Below, piece by piece: positions 51,919 through 61,523 of a stretch of DNA of 64,000 nucleotides. This stretch comes from Jejubacter sp036620675. GTDB taxonomy: Bacteria; Pseudomonadota; Gammaproteobacteria; Enterobacterales; Enterobacteriaceae. The stretch is taken from the NCBI GenBank assembly GCA_036620675.1, contig JAZHEE010000022.1. One strand, written 5' to 3'. A model generated the notes under the pieces. It searched no databases, was not told the DNA's origin, and saw only the letters and a list, made by a program, of their open reading frames with translations. The position numbers and the translations under genes are program-made. Position 1 is the first letter of the stretch. Every line of letters begins with the position of its first letter.

Positions 51919-53408
51919 TGGCGCGCCTGTTTTATCTGGGCAGCGACTTCCTCCAGGCTGGCTTCGATGGATCCTAACCACTCCCGTGAGATGAACAGGC
52001 ACCTCTGCTGCTCATTAAACTCGTGGTACTGCTGACGCCAGGTATTTTCCAGCTCATCAAGCTGTTCGATAATCGATTCCGGAACTTCCGGCTGCCGGGT
52101 ACCCGGCAGCGCCAGGAAGGTTTCCTGAAGGCTGATGTCGCGGATCACCAGATGGCGGTTGCCGTCAACTTCCATATTCAGCGGCTGGGCGAAGCCAATG
52201 CCGTTCAGTTTGCCGCGAATTTCGCCGCCTTTCTGCAGCCAGGTGCTTAAGGCGCTGCGGGCGATTTCAACGTGAATTACCTCCATATCATGGAGTCGCA
52301 GCGGTTTTTGCAGTAGCAGAGTGAGGTTAGCATCCTGCAGGTTCTCCGGCAGGCTGTAGCTGTGGCGGCGATTGAACATACCGCTCTGTCGTTCGACCTT
52401 CAGCGCGTCCTTATCGCTCTGGTGCTGTTGCAGACGCAACAGCTGTTGCCTGATGGCACCAAGACGGGATAGCATCGCCTGTTGCTGCCAGGCGCTCCCG
52501 GTCATCAATAACTCCACCTCTTTATTGAGCTGATGCAGGCTGTTGATATCGTGCCACAGGCAGTCTTTTAGCAGGATAAGATCGATGGGGGCTACCGCGT
52601 CTCGACCGCTAAAGAAGGCGCTGGCCTGAAGTAATCGCAGTGCCTTTTTCCAGCGACGATCGGAGATGCCCGTTGCCTGAGTCTGCGTTTCCAGGCGCTC
52701 GCGCAACTGGAATATCAGTTCGAATACGTGATCTGGCAGGGGAATGCGGGCTATCTCCTGCTGCCAGCGCTCATATTCTTCATCGCTGACCTGAAGTCCT
52801 GGCGCCACCGGATTCTCTTTTTCATCATGCTGGCTGGTCAGCATGGCGCGGAAGTTTCCCTTATCCTGTACCCGCTCCAGATTCAGGCGGATCAACATAC
52901 GATCGTAGAGCGCTTCCAGGCTGTTGTCCGCTTCTGGCAGTTCGTTGGACGCCGCAACCAGAAGGCGCATGGGGATCTTCTCTTCCCGGGTGCCGTTGCG
53001 GAAGCGACGCTCGTTAATGGCGGTCAGCAGCGTATTCAGAATGGCGGGGCCGGCCTTCCAGATTTCGTCCAGAAAGACGATTTCCGCTTCTGGCAGGTAG
53101 CCGTTGGTCAATCGTTCATAGCGCCCTTCGTCTTTCAGAGCCTGAATCGACAGGGGGCCGAAAACTTCTTCCGGCGTGGAAAAGCGGGTCATCAGATATT
53201 CGAACGCCCGGGCGTTGCTGAAGGCGAATTTAAGACGCCTTGCTATCAGGCTTTTAGCGATGCCCGGCGGGCCAAGAAGAAAAACGCTTTCGCCGCTCAG
53301 GGCCGCCAGCAAACAAAGGCGGACGGCGTGGCTGCGTTCATAAAGCCCGCTTTCCAGCGCCTGGCTGAGCCGTGAAATTCGTTCTGCTAAAAGTGGGGGC
53401 TGGGCCAT
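51912..53408 (-). CDS. ravA: MoxR-family AAA+ ATPase RavA
   Basis: RavA is a hexameric MoxR AAA+ protein that binds the lysine decarboxylase LdcI and works with ViaA. From ATG at 53408 (MAQPPLLAERISRLSQALE) it has 498 residues, the E. coli length; the track of codons to 53690 is a leader artefact. Walker A GPPGIAKS, Walker B EIVFLDEIWKAGPAILN and sensor NELPEADNSLEALYDR are visible. The C-terminal LARA and triple-helix parts follow. It is divergent from kup. Confidence 0.96.
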   Translation of the reverse strand: MAQPPLLAERISRLSQALESGLYERSHAVRLCLLAALSGESVFLLGPPGIAKSLIARRLKFAFSNARAFEYLMTRFSTPEEVFGPLSIQALKDEGRYERLTNGYLPEAEIVFLDEIWKAGPAILNTLLTAINERRFRNGTREEKIPMRLLVAASNELPEADNSLEALYDRMLIRLNLERVQDKGNFRAMLTSQHDEKENPVAPGLQVSDEEYERWQQEIARIPLPDHVFELIFQLRERLETQTQATGISDRRWKKALRLLQASAFFSGRDAVAPIDLILLKDCLWHDINSLHQLNKEVELLMTGSAWQQQAMLSRLGAIRQQLLRLQQHQSDKDALKVERQSGMFNRRHSYSLPENLQDANLTLLLQKPLRLHDMEVIHVEIARSALSTWLQKGGEIRGKLNGIGFAQPLNMEVDGNRHLVIRDISLQETFLALPGTRQPEVPESIIEQLDELENTWRQQYHEFNEQQRCLFISREWLGSIEASLEEVAAQIKQARQC

Positions 53409-53652
53409 AATAGACATCTGTATCCTTACCCGTAATAAAGGGCGAGTATAGCTGTTTCGAACAATTCGCGATAATAGCCTGAAGTGCGGTGCAATTTTCC
53501 TTAAACAGGCACTATCAGGCCAGATTCGGGGTACGATTTTTTCCATAATCGTGCATACTGTGCGCTTTTTGTGAACCAGAACCAGGAATATTCCTCTCTT
53601 TTCGCGGTGGTAGCGCGGCGGGAAGGTTAGTTTCCTGACTAAAGATGACGCT

Positions 53653-55521
53653 ATGAGCTCTGATAATAAGCAAGCATTGCCGGCCATCACGCTGGCGGCG
53701 ATAGGCGTGGTATATGGCGATATCGGTACCAGTCCGCTCTATACGCTACGCGAATGTCTGTCCGGTCAGTTTGGATTTGGCGTTGAACGCGACGCTGTCT
53801 TTGGCTTTCTCTCTCTTATTTTTTGGCTACTGGTCTTTGTGGTCTCCATTAAATATCTGACCTTCGTGATGCGGGCCGATAACGCTGGCGAGGGGGGCAT
53901 CCTGACGTTGATGTCTCTGGCCGGGCGTAACACCTCGGCAAAAGTCACTTCGGTTCTGGTGATTATGGGGCTGATAGGCGGCAGCTTTTTCTATGGCGAA
54001 GTGGTGATTACCCCGGCCATTTCGGTGATGTCGGCGATAGAAGGGCTGGAGATCGCCGCGCCGGCGCTCGATCCGTACATTGTGCCGCTTTCAATACTGG
54101 TGCTGACGCTGCTGTTTGTTATCCAGAAACACGGTACCGGCATGGTGGGTAAGCTGTTTGCGCCCATTATGATGACCTGGTTTATTGTTCTGGCGGTGTT
54201 GGGCGTGCGCAGCATTCTGGCGTTCCCCCAGGTATTGCAGGCGCTGAACCCAATGTGGGCCGCGCACTTTTTTATCGAATATAAGACTATTTCATTCGTG
54301 GCGCTCGGCGCGGTGGTGCTGGCGATTACCGGCGTGGAGGCGCTGTATGCCGATATGGGTCACTTCGGCAAGCTGCCTATTCGCATCGCCTGGTTTGCCG
54401 TGGTGCTGCCGTCGCTGGTGCTGAATTATTTCGGCCAGGGAGCGCTGCTGCTGCGTAATCCGGAAGCCATCAAGAACCCCTTCTTTTTACTGGCGCCGGA
54501 CTGGGCGCTAATTCCGCTGCTGATTCTGGCGACCCTGGCGACGGTGATTGCCTCCCAGGCGGTTATTTCCGGCGTTTTCTCACTGACTCGTCAGGCGGTT
54601 CGTCTGGGGTATCTGTCGCCCATGCGCATCATCCACACCTCGGAGCGGGAGTCCGGGCAGATCTACATTCCATTTATTAACTGGCTGCTTTATACCTCGG
54701 TGGTACTGGTCATCATCAGCTTTGAGCACTCCAGTAATCTGGCGGCGGCCTATGGGATTGCGGTAACGGCAACGATGGTGTTGACCTCGATTCTTTCCTG
54801 TACCGTAGCGCGTAAAAACTGGCACTGGAATAAATTTCTGGTGCTGCTGATTGGTCTGGCCTTTCTGTGTGTCGATGTTCCGCTGTTTTCCGCCAATGTG
54901 CAGAAGATCTTCTCGGGCGGTTGGCTGCCGCTGGCGCTGGGGCTTATCATGTTTATTGTGATGACCACCTGGAAGAGCGAACGCTTTCGCCTGCTGCGTC
55001 GGATGCACGAACATGGCAATTCTCTGGAAGCGCTGATCGCCTCGCTGGAAAAATCTCCGCCGGTGCGGGTTTCCGGTACCGCGGTTTATATGTCCCGGGC
55101 GCTGAACGTTATTCCTTTCGCGCTGTTGCATAACCTGAAGCACAATAAAGTGCTGCACGAACGGGTCATTCTGCTGACGCTGCGTACCGAAGACGCGCCT
55201 TATGTGCACAACGTGAAGCGCGTAGCCATCGAACAGCTGTCGCCGACCTTCTGGCGCGTAGTGGCCAGTTATGGCTGGCGTGAAACACCCAACGTTGAAG
55301 AGGTGTTCCATCGCTGTGGCCTGGAAGGGCTAAGCTGTCGGATGATGGAAACTTCGTTCTTTATGTCCCATGAATCGCTGATTATCGGTAAGCGCCCCTG
55401 GTACCTGAAACTGCGCGGTAGGCTGTTCCTGCTGCTGCAACGTAATGCGCTGCGGGCGCCCGATCAGTTCGAAATTCCGCCTAATCGGGTGATTGAGCTC
55501 GGTACCCAGGTGGAAATTTAA
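53653..55521 (+). CDS. kup: Low-affinity potassium uptake protein Kup
   Basis: Kup is a potassium:proton symporter in the inner membrane, used at low pH or high osmolarity. The 622 residues match E. coli. The first helix carries VVYGDIGTSPLYTL, the family signature. About 12 helices fill residues 10-440, followed by a cytoplasmic C-terminal domain. The stop is followed by a terminator-like hairpin. Confidence 0.98.
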   Translation: MSSDNKQALPAITLAAIGVVYGDIGTSPLYTLRECLSGQFGFGVERDAVFGFLSLIFWLLVFVVSIKYLTFVMRADNAGEGGILTLMSLAGRNTSAKVTSVLVIMGLIGGSFFYGEVVITPAISVMSAIEGLEIAAPALDPYIVPLSILVLTLLFVIQKHGTGMVGKLFAPIMMTWFIVLAVLGVRSILAFPQVLQALNPMWAAHFFIEYKTISFVALGAVVLAITGVEALYADMGHFGKLPIRIAWFAVVLPSLVLNYFGQGALLLRNPEAIKNPFFLLAPDWALIPLLILATLATVIASQAVISGVFSLTRQAVRLGYLSPMRIIHTSERESGQIYIPFINWLLYTSVVLVIISFEHSSNLAAAYGIAVTATMVLTSILSCTVARKNWHWNKFLVLLIGLAFLCVDVPLFSANVQKIFSGGWLPLALGLIMFIVMTTWKSERFRLLRRMHEHGNSLEALIASLEKSPPVRVSGTAVYMSRALNVIPFALLHNLKHNKVLHERVILLTLRTEDAPYVHNVKRVAIEQLSPTFWRVVASYGWRETPNVEEVFHRCGLEGLSCRMMETSFFMSHESLIIGKRPWYLKLRGRLFLLLQRNALRAPDQFEIPPNRVIELGTQVEI

Positions 55522-55528
55522 TCTTGCT

Positions 55529-55557
55529 TAAGGCTCCTTATTAATAAGGGGCCTTTT
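55529..55557 (+). terminator. Terminator after kup
   Basis: AAGGCTCCTTA-TTAA-TAAGGGGCCTTTT forms a stem with one bulge or mismatch followed by T residues, eight bases after the kup stop codon. Confidence 0.75.
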
Positions 55558-55603
55558 GTTTATATAGCTGAATCGATACAAAAAATTCCTTTTTCTTCCT
55601 CTG

Positions 55604-55700
55604 TTGCGAAACGTTTCGATAGCGATCACACTTCTGCCATAACCTGATTGTTGCCACGGATGTTGTCTGATTACACTTTCACCAGCGAAACGTTTCGCTC
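55604..55700. promoter_or_regulatory. Two RbsR operators in the rbs promoter region
   Basis: CGAAACGTTTCG occurs at 55607-55618, and the longer palindrome AGCGAAACGTTTCGCT at 55684-55699, 79 bases centre to centre. The second sits 19 bases before rbsD. LacI-family RbsR binds this kind of palindrome. A CRP half-site-like GATCACA follows the first operator. The E. coli rbs promoter has the downstream site; the upstream copy could allow looping. Confidence 0.85.
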
Positions 55701-55717
55701 GTGGAGTTAGCAAAATA

Positions 55718-56137
55718 ATGAAAAAAGGCACTGTTCTTAACGCTGAGATCTCCTCAGTCATTTCCCGTCTTGGCCATACCGATACGCTGGTGATTGGCGA
55801 CGCCGGTCTCCCTATCCCCCAGGGGACTCAGCGCATCGACCTGGCCCTGACGCACGGAATTCCATCTTTTATCCAGGTTCTGGAAAATGTCTGTCAGGAG
55901 ATGCAGGTGGAAGCCGCTATCCTGGCCGATGAAATAAAAATACATAATCCGGCGCTCCACGATCTATTGCTCGAATTCTTTCTTCAGTTGCAGCAACACC
56001 AGGGAAACACCATTGAAATTCGTTACACCCGACATGAGCAGTTTAAACAGCAGACAGCAGCCAGCCGTGCGGTGATTCGCAGCGGGGAGTGTTCCCCGTA
56101 TGCCAATGTCATACTCTGCGCTGGCGTGACCTTCTGA
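55718..56137 (+). CDS. rbsD: D-ribose pyranase
   Basis: RbsD converts beta-pyranose to beta-furanose ribose after import. The 139 residues match E. coli. MKKGTVLNAEISSVISRLGHTDTLVIGDAGLPIP contains the catalytic His, and ECSPYANVILCAGVTF closes the protein. First gene of the ribose operon, eight bases before rbsA. Confidence 0.97.
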   Translation: MKKGTVLNAEISSVISRLGHTDTLVIGDAGLPIPQGTQRIDLALTHGIPSFIQVLENVCQEMQVEAAILADEIKIHNPALHDLLLEFFLQLQQHQGNTIEIRYTRHEQFKQQTAASRAVIRSGECSPYANVILCAGVTF

Positions 56138-56144
56138 GGCAGGG

Positions 56145-57653
56145 ATGAACGCACTCTTACAGCTAAAAGGGATCGATAAATCCTTTCCCGGCGTGAAGGC
56201 GCTCTCCGGCGCCGCGCTTAATGTCTATCCCGGTCGGGCAATGGCGCTGGTGGGGGAAAACGGCGCCGGTAAATCCACCATGATGAAGGTGTTGACCGGT
56301 ATCTATACCAAAGATGCCGGTTCGCTGCTGTGGTTGGGCAAAGAGACGACATTTAGCGGCCCGAAAGCCTCCCAGGAGGCGGGCATCGGTATTATTCACC
56401 AGGAACTGAATCTGATCCCCGAACTCAGCATTGCCGAAAATATCTTTCTGGGTCGCGAGTTCGTGAACGGCTTTGGTCGTATCCAGTGGGGGAAAATGTA
56501 TGAAGAGGCGGATAAGCTGCTGAAAAAGCTTAACCTGCGCTTTAACAGCCACCGGCTGGTGGGCGATCTTTCTATCGGCGATCAGCAGATGGTGGAGATT
56601 GCTAAAGTCCTGAGTTTTGAATCCCGGGTCATCATTATGGATGAGCCCACCGATGCGCTGACGGATACCGAAACCGAATCGTTGTTCCGCACCATCCGCG
56701 AACTGAAGGCCCAGGGGCGCGGTATTGTGTATATCTCCCATCGTATGAAGGAAATCTTCGAAATTTGCGATGACGTCACAGTCTTTCGCGACGGACAGTT
56801 TATTGCCGAGCGGGACGTTTCCACGCTGACGGAAGATACCCTGATCGAGATGATGGTCGGTCGTAAGCTTGAAGAGCAATATCCCCATATTGATAAAGCG
56901 CCTGGCGAGATCCGGATGCGGGTGGAGCACCTGAGCGGCAAAGATCTGCACGACGTGAACTTTACCCTGCGCAAAGGGGAGATTCTGGGCTTTTCCGGTC
57001 TGATGGGGGCCGGACGTACTGAACTGATGAAAACCCTGTATGGCGCGCTGCCGCGCAGCCAGGGGCGCGTCACCCTGGATGGACGGGAAGTTTATGCTCG
57101 CTCGCCTCAGGAAGGGCTGGCGAACGGTATTGTTTATATCTCGGAAGATCGTAAACGCGATGGTCTGGTGCTGGGCATGTCGGTAAAGGAGAACATGTCG
57201 CTGACGGCGCTGCGCTACTTTAGCTACGCAGGCGGTAGTCTGAAGCATGCCTCTGAAGCGCTGGCGGTGCAGGACTTCATCCGACTGTTTAACGTAAAAA
57301 CGCCATCCATGGAACAGACCATAGGCCTGCTCTCTGGCGGAAACCAGCAGAAGGTGGCGATTGCCCGCGGTCTGATGACCCGCCCCGACGTTCTGATTCT
57401 GGACGAGCCGACCCGCGGCGTGGACGTGGGGGCTAAAAAGGAGATCTACCAGCTTATCAACCAGTTCAAAGCCGAAGGACTGAGCATCATCCTGGTCTCC
57501 AGCGAGATGCCGGAAGTGCTGGGCATGAGCGATCGCATTATTGTGATGCATGAAGGCCATATCAGCGGTGAATTCACACGCGAGCAGGCCACTCAGGAAG
57601 CGCTGATGGCTGCCGCCGTTGGCAAGCTTAACCGCGTGAATCAGGAGCAATAA
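56145..57653 (+). CDS. rbsA: Ribose ABC transporter ATP-binding protein
   Basis: This is a 502-residue tandem ATPase typical of sugar importers. The first domain has GENGAGKSTMMK (near residue 38) and VIIMDEPTDALT. The second domain has the degenerate GLMGAGRTELMKTL loop, the signature LLSGGNQQKVAIARGL and VLILDEPTRGVDVGAK. Encoded between rbsD and rbsC. Confidence 0.98.
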   Translation: MNALLQLKGIDKSFPGVKALSGAALNVYPGRAMALVGENGAGKSTMMKVLTGIYTKDAGSLLWLGKETTFSGPKASQEAGIGIIHQELNLIPELSIAENIFLGREFVNGFGRIQWGKMYEEADKLLKKLNLRFNSHRLVGDLSIGDQQMVEIAKVLSFESRVIIMDEPTDALTDTETESLFRTIRELKAQGRGIVYISHRMKEIFEICDDVTVFRDGQFIAERDVSTLTEDTLIEMMVGRKLEEQYPHIDKAPGEIRMRVEHLSGKDLHDVNFTLRKGEILGFSGLMGAGRTELMKTLYGALPRSQGRVTLDGREVYARSPQEGLANGIVYISEDRKRDGLVLGMSVKENMSLTALRYFSYAGGSLKHASEALAVQDFIRLFNVKTPSMEQTIGLLSGGNQQKVAIARGLMTRPDVLILDEPTRGVDVGAKKEIYQLINQFKAEGLSIILVSSEMPEVLGMSDRIIVMHEGHISGEFTREQATQEALMAAAVGKLNRVNQEQ

Positions 57654-57658
57654 TTAAA

Positions 57659-58624
57659 ATGACCACCATCCAAAATCGCCGTTGGTTCAGTAAGGCGTGG
57701 TTAATGGAACAGAAATCGCTGATCGCACTGCTGGTGCTGATTGCAATCGTTTCGACGCTGAGTCCGAACTTTTTTACGCTCAATAACCTGTTCAATATTC
57801 TGCAGCAAACTTCCGTCAACGCCATTATGGCGGTGGGAATGACGCTGGTGATTCTGACTTCGGGCATCGATCTTTCCGTGGGTTCACTGCTGGCGCTGAC
57901 CGGCGCTGTGGCAGCGTCCATAGTGGGCTTTGAAGTGAATGCGCTGGTTGCCGTGGCCGGTGCGCTGGCGCTTGGCGCCGCCATTGGAGGAGTGACCGGG
58001 GTTATCGTCGCTAAGGGGCGGGTACAGGCTTTTATCGCCACCCTGGTGATGATGTTGCTGCTGCGTGGAGTCACCATGGTGTATACCGATGGTAGCCCGG
58101 TAAGTACCGGTTTTTCTGATAACGCCGATCTGTTCGGCTGGTTCGGTATTGGACGCCCACTGGGTATCCCTACGCCAGTATGGATTATGGCGGTAGTTTT
58201 CCTGGCGGCCTGGTACATGCTGCACCACACCCGCCTGGGGCGCTATATCTACGCGCTGGGCGGTAACGAAGCGGCGACCCGCCTTTCTGGCATCAGCGTC
58301 GATAAAATCAAGATTATCGTTTATGCGCTGTGCGGCCTGCTGGCCGCGCTGGCCGGGGTGATTGAAGTGGCGCGTCTCTCTTCTGCTCAGCCGACGGCGG
58401 GCACCGGCTATGAGCTGGACGCTATCGCTGCTGTGGTTCTGGGCGGCACCAGCCTTGCCGGCGGCAAGGGGCGTATTGTTGGGACGCTGATCGGCGCTTT
58501 AATTCTGGGATTCCTGAATAATGGTTTGAATTTATTAGGCGTTTCTTCCTATTACCAGATGATCGTCAAAGCGGTGGTGATTCTGCTGGCGGTGCTGGTG
58601 GATAACAAAAGCAGCAAAGCATAA
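57659..58624 (+). CDS. rbsC: Ribose ABC transporter permease
   Basis: This is a 321-residue inner-membrane permease with about ten helices, including MAVGMTLVILTSGIDLSVGSLLALTGAV, a sugar-permease (BPD type 2) hallmark, and YALGGNEAATRLSGISVDKIKIIVYAL, the loop that contacts RbsA. Confidence 0.98.
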   Translation: MTTIQNRRWFSKAWLMEQKSLIALLVLIAIVSTLSPNFFTLNNLFNILQQTSVNAIMAVGMTLVILTSGIDLSVGSLLALTGAVAASIVGFEVNALVAVAGALALGAAIGGVTGVIVAKGRVQAFIATLVMMLLLRGVTMVYTDGSPVSTGFSDNADLFGWFGIGRPLGIPTPVWIMAVVFLAAWYMLHHTRLGRYIYALGGNEAATRLSGISVDKIKIIVYALCGLLAALAGVIEVARLSSAQPTAGTGYELDAIAAVVLGGTSLAGGKGRIVGTLIGALILGFLNNGLNLLGVSSYYQMIVKAVVILLAVLVDNKSSKA

Positions 58625-58642
58625 CTCTACAGGACATCTGAT

Positions 58643-59530
58643 ATGAACATGAAAAAACTGGCTACCCTGGTTTCTGCCGCGGCGCTTAGCGCTACCCTTA
58701 GCGTAAATGCCATGGCGCAAGAGACAATTGCGTTGGTGGTTTCCACCCTGAATAACCCTTTCTTCGTCTCTTTGAAAGATGGCGCGCAAAAAGAGGCAAA
58801 CAAGCTGGGCTATAAGCTGGTGGTGCTGGACTCCCAGAACAATCCGGCTAAAGAGCTGGCGAATGTGCAGGATCTGACGGTGCGCGGCGCTAAGCTGATG
58901 ATGATTAACCCAACCGATTCCGACGCCGTGGGGAACGCCGTAAAGATGGCTAACCAGGCGAAAATTCCGGTGATTACGCTGGATCGTCAGGCCTCTAAAG
59001 GCGAGGTGGTCAGCCATATCGCGTCTGATAATGTGGCGGGCGGCAAAATGGCCGGCGATTTTATCGCCAGCAAGGTGGGCGAAGGTGCGAAGGTGATTGA
59101 ACTGCAGGGCATCGCCGGAACTTCTGCGGCGCGCGAGCGCGGCCAGGGCTTCAAACAGGCTGTGACCGCTCATAAGTTTAGCATTCTGGCCAGCCAGCCG
59201 GCGGACTTCGATCGCACCAGGGGGCTTAACGTGATGCAGAACCTGCTGACCGCGCACCCGAACGTACAGGCCGTTTTCGCCCAGAATGATGAAATGGCGC
59301 TGGGCGCGCTGCGTGCGCTGCAAACCGCCGGTAAGTCTGACGTGCTGGTGGTTGGCTTTGACGGTACCGCTGACGGCATGAAAGCGGTACAGGGCGGAAA
59401 ACTGGGCGCTACCGTGGCTCAGCAGCCGGAACAGATTGGCATTATTGGCGTACAGACGGCGGATAAAGTGCTGAAAGGCGAGAAAGTGGACGCTAAAATT
59501 CCGGTCGAGCTGAAACTGGTTACTAAATAA
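58643..59530 (+). CDS. rbsB: Periplasmic ribose-binding protein
   Basis: RbsB binds ribose for RbsAC and for the chemoreceptor Trg. The 295 residues have a signal peptide MNMKKLATLVSAAALSATLSVNAMA with cleavage before QETIALVV. The two lobes are of the Peripla_BP_4 type, with LNNPFFVSLKDGAQ, DRQASKGEVVSHIASDN and AQNDEMALGAL. Confidence 0.98.
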   Translation: MNMKKLATLVSAAALSATLSVNAMAQETIALVVSTLNNPFFVSLKDGAQKEANKLGYKLVVLDSQNNPAKELANVQDLTVRGAKLMMINPTDSDAVGNAVKMANQAKIPVITLDRQASKGEVVSHIASDNVAGGKMAGDFIASKVGEGAKVIELQGIAGTSAARERGQGFKQAVTAHKFSILASQPADFDRTRGLNVMQNLLTAHPNVQAVFAQNDEMALGALRALQTAGKSDVLVVGFDGTADGMKAVQGGKLGATVAQQPEQIGIIGVQTADKVLKGEKVDAKIPVELKLVTK

Positions 59531-59597
59531 GTCACTATAAAGAAAAGCAGGGCAAACGCGCCGCCTTTGGGTGGCGCACATAAAATGGATATCCATG

Positions 59598-60527
59598 ATG
59601 AAAACCACAGGTCAGCTCGTTGTATTAGGCAGTATCAATGCCGACCACATACTGAATCTCGATCGCTTTCCCATGCCGGGAGAGACGCTAAACGGCAACC
59701 ACTATCAGGTGGCGTTTGGTGGCAAGGGGGCGAATCAGGCGGTGGCGGCCGGACGCAGCGGGGCGGATATCGCCTTTATCGCTTGTGTGGGCGATGACGA
59801 TACCGGCGAGCGTATCCGCCAGCAGCTGGCGCAGGATCGTATCGATACCACGCCTGTGGCGGTCATTAAAGGAGAATCCACTGGCGTGGCGCTGATCTTC
59901 GTTAACGCCGAAGGCGAGAACTTTATCGGCATTAACGCTGGCGCTAATGGGGCGCTTTCGACTGAACTTGTGGAACAGCATCACGATCGTATTGCCGGGG
60001 CGCAGGCGCTGCTGATACAGCTCGAATCGCCGCTGGAAACGGTGCTGGCGGCGGCGCGCATTGCGCATCAAAACCAGACCTTAACCATTCTTAACCCGGC
60101 GCCCGCCAGTCCGCTACCGGACGAGCTGCTGGCGCTGGTGGATATCATCACGCCCAACGAAACTGAAGCAGAGATCCTGACCGGTATTCGCGTAACTGAC
60201 GATGAAAGCGCGGCCCGGGCGGCAACTGCGCTGCATAATAAAAGCATCTCCACGGTACTGATTACCCTGGGCAAACGCGGCGTATGGCTGAGTGAAAACG
60301 GCGCCGGTCAGCGAATTCCGGGCTTTAGCGTTAATGCGGTGGATACCATCGCGGCGGGTGATACCTTTAACGGCGCGCTGGTGACTGCGCTGCTGGAGTC
60401 CAGAACAATATCGGATGCCGTTCGCTTCGCACATGCGGCGGCGGCAATTGCGGTAACTCGTAAAGGCGCACAGCCTTCCGTCCCCTGGCGCCAGGAAATC
60501 GATGCCTTTTTGCAGCAGCAGGGATAA
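59598..60527 (+). CDS. rbsK: Ribokinase
   Basis: Ribokinase makes ribose 5-phosphate. ATG at 59598 (MKTTGQLVVLGSINADHILNL) gives 309 residues as in E. coli; an ATG three bases earlier and a longer frame from 59571 are less likely. The PfkB signatures are present: AFGGKGANQAVAAGRSGAD and DTIAAGDTFNGAL with the catalytic Asp. Confidence 0.97.
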   Translation: MKTTGQLVVLGSINADHILNLDRFPMPGETLNGNHYQVAFGGKGANQAVAAGRSGADIAFIACVGDDDTGERIRQQLAQDRIDTTPVAVIKGESTGVALIFVNAEGENFIGINAGANGALSTELVEQHHDRIAGAQALLIQLESPLETVLAAARIAHQNQTLTILNPAPASPLPDELLALVDIITPNETEAEILTGIRVTDDESAARAATALHNKSISTVLITLGKRGVWLSENGAGQRIPGFSVNAVDTIAAGDTFNGALVTALLESRTISDAVRFAHAAAAIAVTRKGAQPSVPWRQEIDAFLQQQG

Positions 60528-60530
60528 TCC

Positions 60531-61523
60531 GTGGCGACCATGAAAGACGTCGCCCGCCTGGCGGGCGTATCGACATCGACCGTCTCGCATGTCATCAATA
60601 ACGATCGCTTTGTCAGCGACGCCACCCGGGAACGAGTGGAGTCGGCGATACGGGCGCTGAATTATGCACCTTCCGCACTGGCGCGCAGCCTGAAACTGAA
60701 TCAGACCCGTACTATCGGCATGCTGCTGACTGCCAGCAGCAATCCCTTCTATTCTGAGCTGGTTCGCGGCGTGGAGCGCAGCTGTTTTGAGCGGGGGTAT
60801 AGTCTGGTGCTCTGTAATACCGAAGGGGATGAGCAGCGGATGAACCGCAATCTGGAAACGCTGTTGCAAAAGCGGGTTGATGGTCTGCTGCTGCTGTGCA
60901 CCGAAACGCATCTTCCGGCGCCGGATATTATGACGCGCTATCCCTCTATACCCACCGTGATGATGGACTGGGCGCCTTTCGATGGCGACAGCGACCTGAT
61001 CCAGGATAATTCGCTGCTGGGGGGGGAGATAGCCACCCGGCACCTGATCGATAAAGGCTATACCCGTATTGCCTGTATTACCGGCCCGCTGGATAAAACG
61101 CCTTCCCGCCAACGTCTGGAAGGGTATCGCAACGCCATGCGCACCGCCGGGCTGGGCATTCCTGCGGAGTATGAAATCGTGGCCGATTTTGAATTTAGCG
61201 GGGGTTTTACCGCCATGAACCGTCTGCTGGCCCTGGAAACGCCACCTCATGCGGTATTCAGCGGCAATGACGCCATGGCGCTGGGCGCTTATCAGGCGCT
61301 GTGGCAGGCCGGAATGACCGTACCCGGAGATGTGGCGGTAGTCGGGTATGACGATATTGAGCTGGTGCGCTATATGACGCCACCCCTGACGACCGTACAT
61401 CAGGCTAAGGATGAGCTGGGAGAGCTGGCCATCGATGTCTTGATTCACCGGATAGCTCAGCCCTCTTTGGGGCAGCAGCGACTTCAACTTACCCCTGAAC
61501 TGATAGTGCGCGGCTCAACTTAG
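60531..61523 (+). CDS. rbsR: LacI-family ribose repressor
   Basis: RbsR represses rbs until ribose is present. It starts with GTG at 60531, three bases after the rbsK stop, giving 330 residues. The N-terminal helix-turn-helix is MKDVARLAGVSTSTVSHVINNDRFVSDATRERV, with the hinge helix LNYAPSALARSLK next. The effector core is of the ribose-binding type. The end overlaps the convergent hsrA stop by four bases. Confidence 0.97.
   Translation: MATMKDVARLAGVSTSTVSHVINNDRFVSDATRERVESAIRALNYAPSALARSLKLNQTRTIGMLLTASSNPFYSELVRGVERSCFERGYSLVLCNTEGDEQRMNRNLETLLQKRVDGLLLLCTETHLPAPDIMTRYPSIPTVMMDWAPFDGDSDLIQDNSLLGGEIATRHLIDKGYTRIACITGPLDKTPSRQRLEGYRNAMRTAGLGIPAEYEIVADFEFSGGFTAMNRLLALETPPHAVFSGNDAMALGAYQALWQAGMTVPGDVAVVGYDDIELVRYMTPPLTTVHQAKDELGELAIDVLIHRIAQPSLGQQRLQLTPELIVRGST

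Noticed and set aside
56163..57650. 495-codon minus-strand frame
   Set aside because: Antisense to rbsA, which has all ABC motifs.
60114..61487. 457-codon minus-strand frame
   Set aside because: Antisense to rbsK and rbsR, both clearly real.
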